A DNA stretch of 64,000 bases from Linnemannia elongata (Eukaryota; Mortierellomycota; Mortierellomycetes; Mortierellales; Mortierellaceae): contig JAXBDG010000022.1 in NCBI GenBank assembly GCA_036320915.1, forward strand, positions 496,001 through 560,000. Direction: 5' to 3'. Shown piece after piece: positions 26,001-34,944 of this stretch; the stretch's first letter is position 1, and every line of letters begins with the position of its first letter. The notes below the pieces were generated by a model. It had not been told where the DNA came from, made no database searches, and saw only the letters and a program-made list of their open reading frames with translations. The position numbers were made by a program, and so were the translations under genes.

Positions 26001-26700
26001 TTCGCAGCAGTACGGTGGGCCATCTTCGTCGTCGTCCATGAACGGAGGAAATTACTCGAGCCACCATCACCACCAGTACTCCACTTACCATTCACAACAG
26101 CAGACATCGTACCCAATGGAGGAATCAGGATCATACCACCATGACCATCCCCCTAGCCATCCCGCCCCCCTCAGTCACCATGGTCACCACGGCATGCCTC
26201 CAATGCCTCCCAGCTCCTCGTCTTCTCACATCCATCAACAACAGCAATCCCAGCCTCCTCCACCACTGGCGCAAAGAATCGTGACTTCCGGTTCCAGTAT
26301 TGGTAGCAGTGCGATGGGAGGAGGAGGAAGATTGAGGGGTATGACCTCATCCGCCAAGAACCACTGTTGCCCAGTTTCGGGGTGCATGAAACGGTTTAAG
26401 CGATTGGAGCACCTAAAGCGCCATACAAAGACTCATACTCTTGAACGGCCTTTTGTTTGTTCGACCGCTGGGTGTAACAAGCGGTTCTCGCGTTCTGATA
26501 ACCTCTGTAAGTATCTGTTCCTTTGCTTTTGATTTCGTTTGGTGGCGTTGTTGTCAGACCAGATGAGCTTGTGGGAAATCGACACTGACTTTTGATTTGT
26601 TTTTTTTTTGTTTTCGTCGTTCGTATTATTAGCACAACACATTAAGACGCACCAGCGCCAGTTGATGAGCAAGATCCACTGGAAGCAGCGATCTATGTAA
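23091..26700 (+). CDS. C2H2 zinc-finger transcription factor with two separated finger pairs
   Basis: Three exons, 23091-24663, 24758-26506 and 26633-26700, have canonical GT-AG introns of 94 and 126 bases and give 1129 residues. The first finger pair (Cys355-Cys360-His373-His377 and Cys385-Cys390-His403-His407) contains KRYEHLKRH and SRSDNF. The second pair at the C-terminus (Cys1062-Cys1067-His1080-His1084 and Cys1092-Cys1097-His1110-His1114) contains KRLEHLKRH and SRSDNLSQH. The last finger is completed only by exon 3. This finger type is known from fungal developmental and stress regulators, including the C-terminal fingers of filamentous Ste12 proteins; no STE homeodomain is visible, so I give no symbol. 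The rest is low-complexity Asn, Ser, His, Gln and Tyr, with a short Ala run after pair 1. The product is expected to be nuclear and to bind DNA. The start is ATG at 23091 in context accATGac. Confidence 0.85.
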
Positions 26701-26960
26701 AACAACAACATCCACCACCAGCACCACCACCACAACAACCTCAACGACATCACAAGTGTATAGTCTCGTGTCCAAGACGCGTTCTCCTCCCTCTCCTCTC
26801 CCCGCCACCACATCCTCATTTTTTCTTTCCTTTCTTTTTCTTTTCTTAGAAGTGCATCTTTCTCTCTTCTTTTTCCTTTTCTCTCTCTTGTTTGTTCGTC
26901 GTTTCATCCACATGTATCTATAGTCCCATCTTACCTTTTTGTTTTTCTTTTGCTTTCTTC

Positions 26961-27006
26961 CTTTTTTTATTTTTTTATTTTTTTATTTTTTTATTTTTTT
27001 TTATTT
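26961..27006 (+). repeat. (T7A)n short tandem repeat in the zinc-finger 3' region
   Basis: About five copies of a seven-T-plus-A unit follow the zinc-finger stop by 260 bases. They lie upstream of the poly(A) signal at 27102, so they are probably transcribed in the 3' UTR. Confidence 0.85.
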
Positions 27007-27101
27007 TTGCTACTTCCTATTGTCCATACCGTTTCGCTTATTGCTGCTCTGTACTCATAGTCACATATCCATGCGTTTTTGCTACCTCACCCCACTTTCA
27101 T

Positions 27102-27107
27102 AATAAA
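27102..27107 (+). terminator. Poly(A) signal of the zinc-finger gene
   Basis: A canonical AATAAA lies 402 bases after the stop codon. It faces the J-protein signal on the other strand about 90 bases away. Confidence 0.55.
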
Positions 27108-27197
27108 CCTCAACTACCTCTCGCGCCTTTCAATTCATGATTACTGCGACCCACTCCCAAGATTGCTTGATTGAAATATCAGTTAACGAACGCAAAG

Positions 27198-27203
27198 TTT
27201 ATT
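27198..27203 (-). terminator. Poly(A) signal of the J-protein gene
   Basis: A minus-strand AATAAA (plus TTTATT) lies 145 bases past the J-protein stop. The convergent zinc-finger and J-protein transcripts therefore end within about 100 bases of each other and may overlap. Confidence 0.5.
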
Positions 27204-27347
27204 CCTTTCCATGTCGTTTGATAACAAATGGATAGATGGTGAATGCTGGATGATAGCTGGTGGATGGAGGGTAGCAATGTGCGTTGTTAAGGACACGCAA
27301 GGAAACCATAAAAGGCTTCCGTTTTCCTTGAGGTTTGATGTCGATGC

Positions 27348-29474
27348 TTAGCTTCGACTGTATCGAGATCGCTCCGGAGAGTTTGATCCGCCAAGTCCTA
27401 TCAACGACAGTAGCAGGAGTACGAAAAAAAAGGTACCGTCAGTTAGTTGTTCGAAGCCAGCTCTGACAAAAAGAAGAGAACGAAAAAACGTCCAGAAACG
27501 TACTTTGACCGTTTCCCATTTGTGGGTGGAAGAGATCCGGTTCATTATCTTCAAAATTATCACTCTGCTCCCGTCTCATTCCCGCATAATGTCCAGCTCC
27601 AGTTCCAGTTCTAGCGGTAGCTCCTCGACCGCCGCTGCCGCGTTGTTGTCGAGGACGCCGGTGCTCTGACAAGGTCTCGTACATGATCTCATCATCGTCA
27701 TCATCATCCAAGAACACCGTCTCTGTCCTGGCTTCCGGTCGAGCTGCTGACGATGCTGACCTTTGGTACTGGTTCCGATCTCGACTCGCCCTCCGCGCAG
27801 AAGAATCCGCTCCCTCATCCCTGCCGCCAAGTCGATAACCGCCTGAGGAACCTCCCCCGCCGGCAGGATTTGAGCTCCTACCACCGCGATCACGACTGCT
27901 ATTGATGGGTACTTGAGTATCATCATCGTCGTCAAGGATGATAATCGGTTGCTGTCCAGCAGAGCCTTGCTCCAGCCTGACCGTCGGTTCCGCTCGCCCC
28001 TCGATTGCAGTCGCAACGCCATTGACAAATGTCTCCCGAGTCCCGTCAGGATTATCGACCGTCGTCGTCGTGACACCCTGCGCATCGGTCACCTCGGTCA
28101 CCGTTGTTCGCTTCCCGTTCACAACCGTCGTCCTTGTGGAAGTCCGACTCCCACCGCCTCCCATTGATGATGAAGACGACGAACTTGTCGTAAATCCTCC
28201 CCGTCCATCGCCATTGGATCCAAACATGGTGAACGGACTAGACCTCGAGCCAGTTCCAGACCACTGCGACTGCGACTGTGTTTGGGTCGAGTTGGCGAAT
28301 GGAGATGTCGAAAATAACGTTGGTCTCTGCTGTTGCTGCTGTTGCTCGTTGCGGCGGAAAGGATCTCTATCTCCAAAAGCCGATCTGAAAAACGCGTCAT
28401 GATGCTGTTGATGGAATCCATGATCGTGCATGAAATCCGGCGGGAAACCCGGTCCATGTCCGCGTGGGAACCCACCACCGCCGCCAAACATCGATCCCAT
28501 ATGTTGGTCAAACAGATTGCGCATATGTCTATGCTGGTGATCCGCGAAGAAGGGATCTATTAGAAAATATAGTGATAGAACATATGGTCAGTTTCGTTTG
28601 ATGTTCATAGGGACTTGCGATGGTGTTCCGATAAGTGTCTTAGAGAATGAATCCCACTCCTTGGTGGTGTTTGATTATAGCTTATGAACAGACACTAGAG
28701 GGGTGCCCTCTCGAATCATGGCAGCAAATAAAAACTAGTGTGGTTGCGCCAAGAAGACAAAGGAAATTTCGAGAACAAAAAAGAAACAAATAATCACGCG
28801 TAATTCACCTCCAGAGAAAATATCGTGCAAGGTGGCGTGGTTGCCTCCATAAACACTCTCAATAGTATATGGTTGCTGTGATGTAGACGAAGGGGGCGAG
28901 GACGATGAGGTTGAGAAGAACCCACCATGAAAACCACCAGCACCTGCTGGTACACCAAACGACGAAAAGAAGGGCGAGTCAAATCCGAAATCAAAGCCTT
29001 GAGGTCGCCCACGAGCTTGTGATGGATGACCTCCGTGCGGGAAAAATCCTGAGAGGTCCGGCTGTGGGTTAGGATCGCCTCCTGCCTTGACGCCTTCGTA
29101 TCCGTATCGATCGTAGAGTTCCCGCTTTTCGTCTAAACGTTCAAGGGTGTTCAAAGAAGACGTATTAGTCAAACAGTCCAGAGTATCACCTCCGGGTAAA
29201 AAAAGAACAGAAACAAAGATAAGAAAAGAATAAGAAAAGTGAGAGCAATGAGAGGGAGGGGCAAGGTACCGTCGAAGAGGACGTCGTAGGCTTCGCTGAT
29301 GAGTTGAAAGTGCTGGGAAGCTTCTTCCTTCATGTGCGGTTTCATCTTGTCGGGGTGGAAGAGTAGGGCTTGTTTGCGATAAGCCTTACGGACGTCGTCC
29401 TTGGAGGCGCCAGGTTCGAGGTCGAGGAGTTCATAATAGTTGGGCTTGTCGTTCTGTTGGTCTCCGTTGCTCAT
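27348..29474 (-). CDS. DnaJ (Hsp40) class B co-chaperone, DNAJB6-like
   Basis: Four exons on the minus strand (29474-29270, 29132-28809, 28556-27504, 27397-27348), with introns of 137, 252 and 106 bases, give 543 residues. Residues about 12-77 form a J domain (NYYELLDLEPGASKDDVRKA) with the HPD motif at 40-42, which in this family stimulates Hsp70 ATPase activity. A G/F-rich region follows, then a Gln run, a Ser-rich stretch and a short beta-rich segment (TTVVNGKRTTVTEVTD) like the region after the Ser/Thr tract of DNAJB6, a known suppressor of protein aggregation. Two hydrophobic-acidic motifs, PIIILDDDDD at 380-389 and TVFLDDDDDDE at 456-466, resemble SUMO-interaction motifs. The tail is rich in Arg, Ser and Gly. 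There is no zinc-finger domain, hence class B. It is divergent to the membrane-protein gene and shares an 850-base intergenic promoter with it. Confidence 0.88.
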
Positions 29475-30324
29475 TGTTGTTGTGGTTGTTCCAAGAAAAG
29501 AATACGAAGGGAGTCTGGGTTGGCCTTTTTCTATGGCTCTCGGGTAAACGCGTTTGTTCTGTTGAGAGAGAGAGAGAGTGTGTGTGTGTGCGTGAATGAG
29601 GGGTGTGGTTATGTGCTTTGTTCTTCAGTGCCGAGTCGTTTTTTTTTTACACCTGGGTATGGCTGTAGTGTGGTAGAGGATGTTTCATGTACGGTTGTAG
29701 TTGGTGGTTGTGTGAATGTAATGGAAAAGCAATGGGAGGTGCGAGCCGAGGACAGGAATAGAGAACAGAGGAGAAAAGAAAAAAGAGGTAAAGGTATGCA
29801 GTACAGGAGGAGAAGGGAAATAAAAGTATAAAAATTGAAGTGCAGCAACCTGCACCCAATGACGATGGACCCAGTCAGTGCAGTCACCTTAATTCACTTT
29901 GTCGACAAACCCCCTTCGACTTGTTTCTTTCTTTCTTTTGCTCACACACTCACACACCCTGTCTTTGCCCTTCTCTAGTCCCTTGGATCCTTGGCCCTTT
30001 CTTTTTACCCACACCTTTTTTTTCACCTCTTCACCCTTTCCTCTCTTTACTTTCTATCCCCTTCCCTTCCCGTCTGCACCCTCCCTTCTTCCTTCCCGAC
30101 CCCTTCCTCGTCTGACCGACACCGCACCCACTCGCGTGTCCTCCTTTCTTCCTCACTTTTCGTTTACTTTGTCTGACTGATCCCTTCCTCCTATGCTTTC
30201 CTCGTTCTTCACTCCACTTTAAATATTCTCATCATAACGACATACACACACATATATACATACGCTTTTGTCATCAGCTTTGTTTTCTCTTCCTTATCTT
30301 GACATCGTTCATCTCCTTCTAACA
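29475..30324. promoter_or_regulatory. Divergent promoter between J-protein and membrane-protein genes
   Basis: The left half is purine-rich on the plus strand (29560-29830), which means pyrimidine-rich for the minus-strand J-protein. The right half (about 29920-30230) is pyrimidine-rich for the plus-strand gene. The switch near 29850-29900 suggests two back-to-back promoters. No specific factor site could be assigned. Confidence 0.45.
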
Positions 30325-31534
30325 ATGCGGACACCATCAACATCAACTTGGTTGAGGACCATGCTGGCCATGGCTCTCATTACCTTCGCTGTCGCTCAAC
30401 CACCTCCACACCAAAGAGAATCTACCCTTCCTCCGGCAGACGCTGCACCTACGTCCACCTCTAATGATTCAACTATCTCTTCAATAACAACAACGTCAAC
30501 AACAACGGCTACAACTACGGCAACGACTATAACCACGACAGCGACAGAAACGATCGCCCTTCCATCAGTGCCAACACCCGGTCCAGCAGTCAATATCCCA
30601 GGAGCAAGAAACTGTCTCGAATTCCCTTATTGCGGACCGACTGAGGATTGCTTCGTCTTAAGCGACCGCCTTGTCTGCCTCAAAAAAGCCTTAAATGAGG
30701 GCTATGTCCTCTCAAGGAATAGCTCTGGAATCCCGTCCGTCCCCGGCTGGTCGGGCACTCGATCCAAATTGGACGCCGATTGCTCCCTCTTTCAGATGCC
30801 CAGGAGTGACGACAAGCCAGGCCTAGCCCTGATGGTTTACGATCTGATCCACGACACCCTCCCCAAAGATCTTTTGCTTTCTCGCTATGACCAGGTGACC
30901 ACCAACTGGTACACCCTCTTCTCCAATTGCGAACCTCATCTGGCCTGTATGAAGGGCAAGTGCCAACCTAGACCCACCCTTGGACAGAGTTGCACCTCCT
31001 CCTGGCAGTGCAATGCTCTCGCACTGGGTCTGAACGAGAACAATGCGCCGATCCCTTCTTCCAATATCTCCGAGGTCCGCTGTGAGTACGACGGTGGCGA
31101 CAAGTCTGTCAACACTACCTGTCAATTGATCAAGCGCGAAACGAACCAAGGCGGGAACGGGTTCCTTATCTGGTATGTCCTTGTCCCCTTGGTCGTCCTT
31201 GCTATCATCGGATACTTTGGCTGGGTGATCTACCAGCGCTACAAGAACGAGCAAAAGCATGGCAAATGGAAGCGGGTTGCCGAAGGTATGTTCTCTTCCC
31301 TTTTTTTTCTCTCTCATTGTGTGTTGAACGGGCGAAAGTTTTGTTTGCATTTGAGTGCATTTATTTTTGTGGTCGAGTCCAACTGGACAACGGACATTTT
31401 GCTGTCTGTTTACGCCTTAACCCCTTGGTTCATTCTGATACTCAACTGTTGCAAACCCTTCTTACTGTTGACATCTAGACAAGGAAGAAAACAGGAATAA
31501 CTACCCACTCGAAGCATACGAAGATATCCACTAG
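30325..31534 (+). CDS. Cys-rich type I membrane protein, unknown function
   Basis: Two exons, 30325-31285 and 31479-31534, join across a 193-base intron to give 338 residues. The first in-frame ATG sits in a good context (aacaATGc). Residues 1-26 look like a signal peptide ending after AVAQ. A Thr/Ser-rich, probably O-glycosylated stalk follows (about 27-90). The ectodomain has 12 cysteines and N-glycosylation sequons such as NSS and NTT, with a CEPHLACMKGKCQP-type cluster. One transmembrane helix lies at about 280-302 (IWYVLVPLVVLAIIGYFGWV), then a basic stop-transfer YQRYKNEQKHGKWKR and a short acidic cytosolic tail ending YPLEAYEDIH. I do not recognise the family. A cell-surface receptor-like or wall-associated role would be a guess. 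Confidence 0.8.
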
Positions 31535-31652
31535 ACGCCACATTACACACCATTGGATCCCTGCGCCCGTTTCAATTTTGCTACTACTACATTCGGACCC
31601 TACAGCACACATACCCTTAACACTTTCCTACCCTCACTCACGCTTCCTCCCT

Positions 31653-31658
31653 AATAAA
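31653..31658 (+). terminator. Poly(A) signal of the membrane-protein gene
   Basis: A canonical AATAAA lies 119 bases after the stop. The remaining interval to DBP3 (31659-32025) is AT-mixed and ends in T runs just before the DBP3 start; I see nothing else in it. Confidence 0.55.
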
Positions 31659-32025
31659 CCGACCTTACTCTGCACTCTTCTCCAATTGGTTGACTACGCA
31701 CTCCTGATGCAATTACTTCATGATACACCCCTCCTGTTCTTTCCTTACAAAAGGAATTCGAGTTCAAGCAAACATGTGGTAAGACTGCCTGGGTCAAGAC
31801 AAACGTCCTGTTGAACCTAAGAAATGATTCAGCCCCTGACCTTTCTTTCGTTGGCAAATAGGCCATTTTAAAGTCAAAGTGACTGTCAATGAACGATCAA
31901 AGCCACCCGCAATGTTTTGTTGAGCCAACCAACCGAGAGAGTTATCTTTTTTTTTTTTCTTTTTTTTGTTGGTTCCTCCTCTCTCATCACTCCTCCTTCC
32001 CCTTCATATAATGCCCTCCGCCACC

Positions 32026-33834
32026 ATGTCTGTGACAAACGACAAAAAGTCAAAGAAGGACAAGAAGGAAAAGGTCGCCGCCGCCGCCGCCTCTTCTGAC
32101 GTCGAGGACGCTTCCGCTGTGACTAAGAAGGAGAAGAAGAACAAGAAGGAAAAGAAGGACAAGAAGGACAAGAAGGAGAAGAAGGAGAAGAAGGACAAGA
32201 AGCGCAAGGCTGACGACGACAACAGCGATAACGACTCCACTGCCACTTCGACCACCGCCACTACCGAGGACGCACCCGTCATCAAGAAGCTCAAGGCCAT
32301 CGAGGTCGCCCAGCCCCTGAAGGCCACCGTTGTCTCTGGAACCACCCCCACGACTGGAGGACTTGTCAAGGCCTTTTACAACGCCTCGACCAACAAGACG
32401 ACCAAGGAACAGGCCCGCGAGTTCTACAAGGAGAACACCATCGAGGTTTCGGGTGACCAGGACTTTTTGCCCGTCCTCAAGTTTGACGAGGCTGGCTTCA
32501 GACCTGAGATGATTGATGTTACCAAGTCCTTCAAAGCCCCTTCGCCCATTCAGGCTGCTTGCTGGCCTATTGTTCTTTCTGGCCGTGATATCATCGGTAT
32601 CGCCGAGACTGGGTAAGCCTTTTCTTTCTGTTTTTGTTGTTCTTGTTAAAGCAGGAGAATGTTATACCCGTGTATTATTGAAGGACATACTCTAACGTAA
32701 TCATCCTTTAAAACGACAAAATATAGTTCTGGAAAGACGTTGGCGTTCACTTTGCCCGCTTTGATGCACATCAAGGGACAGAAGGAGTTCAATGTCAAGC
32801 CCAAGGGTCCCACCGTTCTTGTTGTTTCTCCTACCCGTGAGTTGGCCATGCAGACGATGGAACAGTGTGTTGCCGCAGGAAAGTCGTCGGGCATCAAGAG
32901 TGTTTGTATCTACGGAGGTGTTTCCAAAGATGACCAGCGCAAGGCCATTCGCCAGGGCGTTCACATCATTGTCGCCACCCCCGGACGTCTTTTGGATCTT
33001 ATGGAGGACGGAAGCTGCAACATTGACACTGTCTCGTACTTGGTTCTGGATGAGGCCGATCGTATGTTGGATACCGGATTCGAGGAGGCGATTCGTTCGA
33101 TTTTGCGCAAGACCCGCAAAGACCGTCAGACTTGCATGTTCTCGGCCACCTGGCCCGAGTCTGTCCGCAAGCTTGCCAACGACTTTTTGGACCGCCCCGT
33201 CAAGGTGACGATCGGATCGCCCGACCTTGGAGCATCATCGAACGTCACCCAAATTGTCGAGGTTCTGGATGACCCCCGCAACAAAGAGCGTCGCCTGTTG
33301 GAACTGTTGAAGGATTACCACAAGACCCGCAAGAACCGCATCCTGATCTTTGCGTTGTATAAGAAGGAGGCTGACCGTATTGAGCAGACTCTGCAGAGGG
33401 CCGGATACAAGGTTGGAGGTATTCACGGTGACAAGACCCAGAACACGCGCACTGCTGCCTTGGAGGCGTTCAAGAACGGAAGCATTCCTCTGTTGGTGGC
33501 GACGGATGTGGCTGCTCGTGGTATTGATATTACGGGCATCACACATGTGATCAACGTGACGTTCCCTCTGACGATAGAGGACTATGTCCATCGTATTGGA
33601 CGTACCGGCCGTGGAGGACAGACCGGAACGGCGCATACGTTCTTCACCGTCAACGAGAAGGGACTGAGTGGATCTTTGATCAACGTGTTGAACGATGCTG
33701 GAGTGAAGATCCCCGATGAGCTCCGCAAGTTTGGAGGCACTGTCAAGAAGAAGGCCCACTCAATCTACGGTGACCACTTCAAGGATATGGGTGATCAGCC
33801 TATGAAGGCGGCTACCAAGATCCGCTTCGAGTAG
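32026..33834 (+). CDS. DBP3: ATP-dependent DEAD-box RNA helicase Dbp3
   Basis: Two exons, 32026-32612 and about 32727-33834, give 564 residues; the intron splits the Gly before SGKT of motif I. The ATG at 32026 has an ideal context (gccaccATG); an in-frame ATG 15 bases upstream would add MPSAT. The N-terminus is a long Lys-rich KKEKK/KKDKK repeat region, as is known for yeast Dbp3. Helicase motifs are complete: a Q-motif-like FKAPSPIQ, AETGSGKT ending at 200, PTRELA, TPGRLLD, DEAD at 304-307, SAT in FSATWP, VATDVAARGID and HRIGRTGR at 484-491. In yeast Dbp3 acts in the nucleolus in pre-rRNA processing of the 60S pathway, and conservation makes the same role likely here. DDX5-like helicases share the core, but the KKX tail and length favour Dbp3. 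Confidence 0.9.
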
Positions 33835-34944
33835 AGTAGATTAGATCAACTCTCCCTTTTTTTTACTCCTTTTTGCATCTCCTACATCCATGTCATCCTT
33901 CATTATCCATTTTGTACACTTACAATAGTTTTTCTACTAAAAAATAGAAAGCATCTTCAGCCATATCTTTTTATAATGTCTGTGGGTACATTGCCAGTCT
34001 GAATAAGAAGAGGAAGTTGGTTCTAGTCCAAAAGGCCAGAGTGAATCCACGCTATGCCTCTTGACAATAGCTAAGAAAAGAGTAAAGAGAAAAGGCTATT
34101 TCATTTGGCTTTTTTGGATAGAGAGAGATGACGATGAACCTGTGGCGGTGCTCTCTTTTGTTGTTTTGTTTGATTGACTGCGTGTGTGGGTGTGGGTGTG
34201 GATGTGGGTGCCAAAAGATGAAAAACGTCGCTCTTTCCTTCCCAACCCTTCAAACCCCGCGGGCGGCGTTATTTTTAGTGAGCAGCAGGCAAGGCAGCCT
34301 TTGCCCTTCACACCCACCCACCCCTCCCATCGAAAATCAATAGCTCTGTCTGTCTGTCTGTCTGTCTGTGTGTTTGAGGCTTTGAGGCTTTGAGGACAGA
34401 GTTGCGCCTCGGCCACACGACCCTCTCCCTTTTCTCGACTCTTTCTTCTTTTTCGCATCTTCGCTGCTGCTTTGTTATTTATTTTGTTTGTTGCCACTCC
34501 TTTTTTCTTCTCTCCTCTTCTCTCCTTCTCTCTCCTCCTCCTCTTCTTTCTTCCTCTCTCACTCTTTCCTTCTCCCAACCCTTATTCCTATTGTATTATC
34601 AATCCACACCTTCCTCTCCCTTCTTTTCCTCCCATTACTCATCCTCTTCCTCAGCCTCATTTTGTTTTCTTTTCTAATCCACGCGTCATTCTCCTCAGCC
34701 CCAACTTTGAAAAAAAGGTGAAAAGGTAAAAAAAAAAAAAGAAAAAAAAAAAAAAGCTTGCTCGGGAACAGTCAGACGGACAGTCGACACAGGGGTACAA
34801 GAATACAAAAACAAAAGCGACCCTTTCACTCACCTCTTCGCCCTTCTTTTCCTTCGTTACCTTTCCACACGCTCACTTTTCTTTGCTTTCACCCACTTAG
34901 TCCCTAAAGCCTTCCCACTCTCAGCCCTCAAATCCAAAAAAAGT
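33835..34944. promoter_or_regulatory. Intergenic region and pyrimidine-rich promoter of the HSPA12-like gene
   Basis: It starts with the DBP3 3' UTR, which shows no canonical AATAAA. A (TCTG)n stretch lies near 34345-34370. From about 34390 to 34700 the plus strand is strongly C/T-rich, the promoter-type signature seen before other genes here. A run of A bases near 34729-34755 separates it from a CA-rich leader before the ATG at 34945. Confidence 0.45.

Noticed and set aside
23091..26532. Two separate zinc-finger genes
   Set aside because: Only 74 bases separate the two open frames. A canonical, in-phase intron joins them, and the total length closes to whole codons with exon 3.
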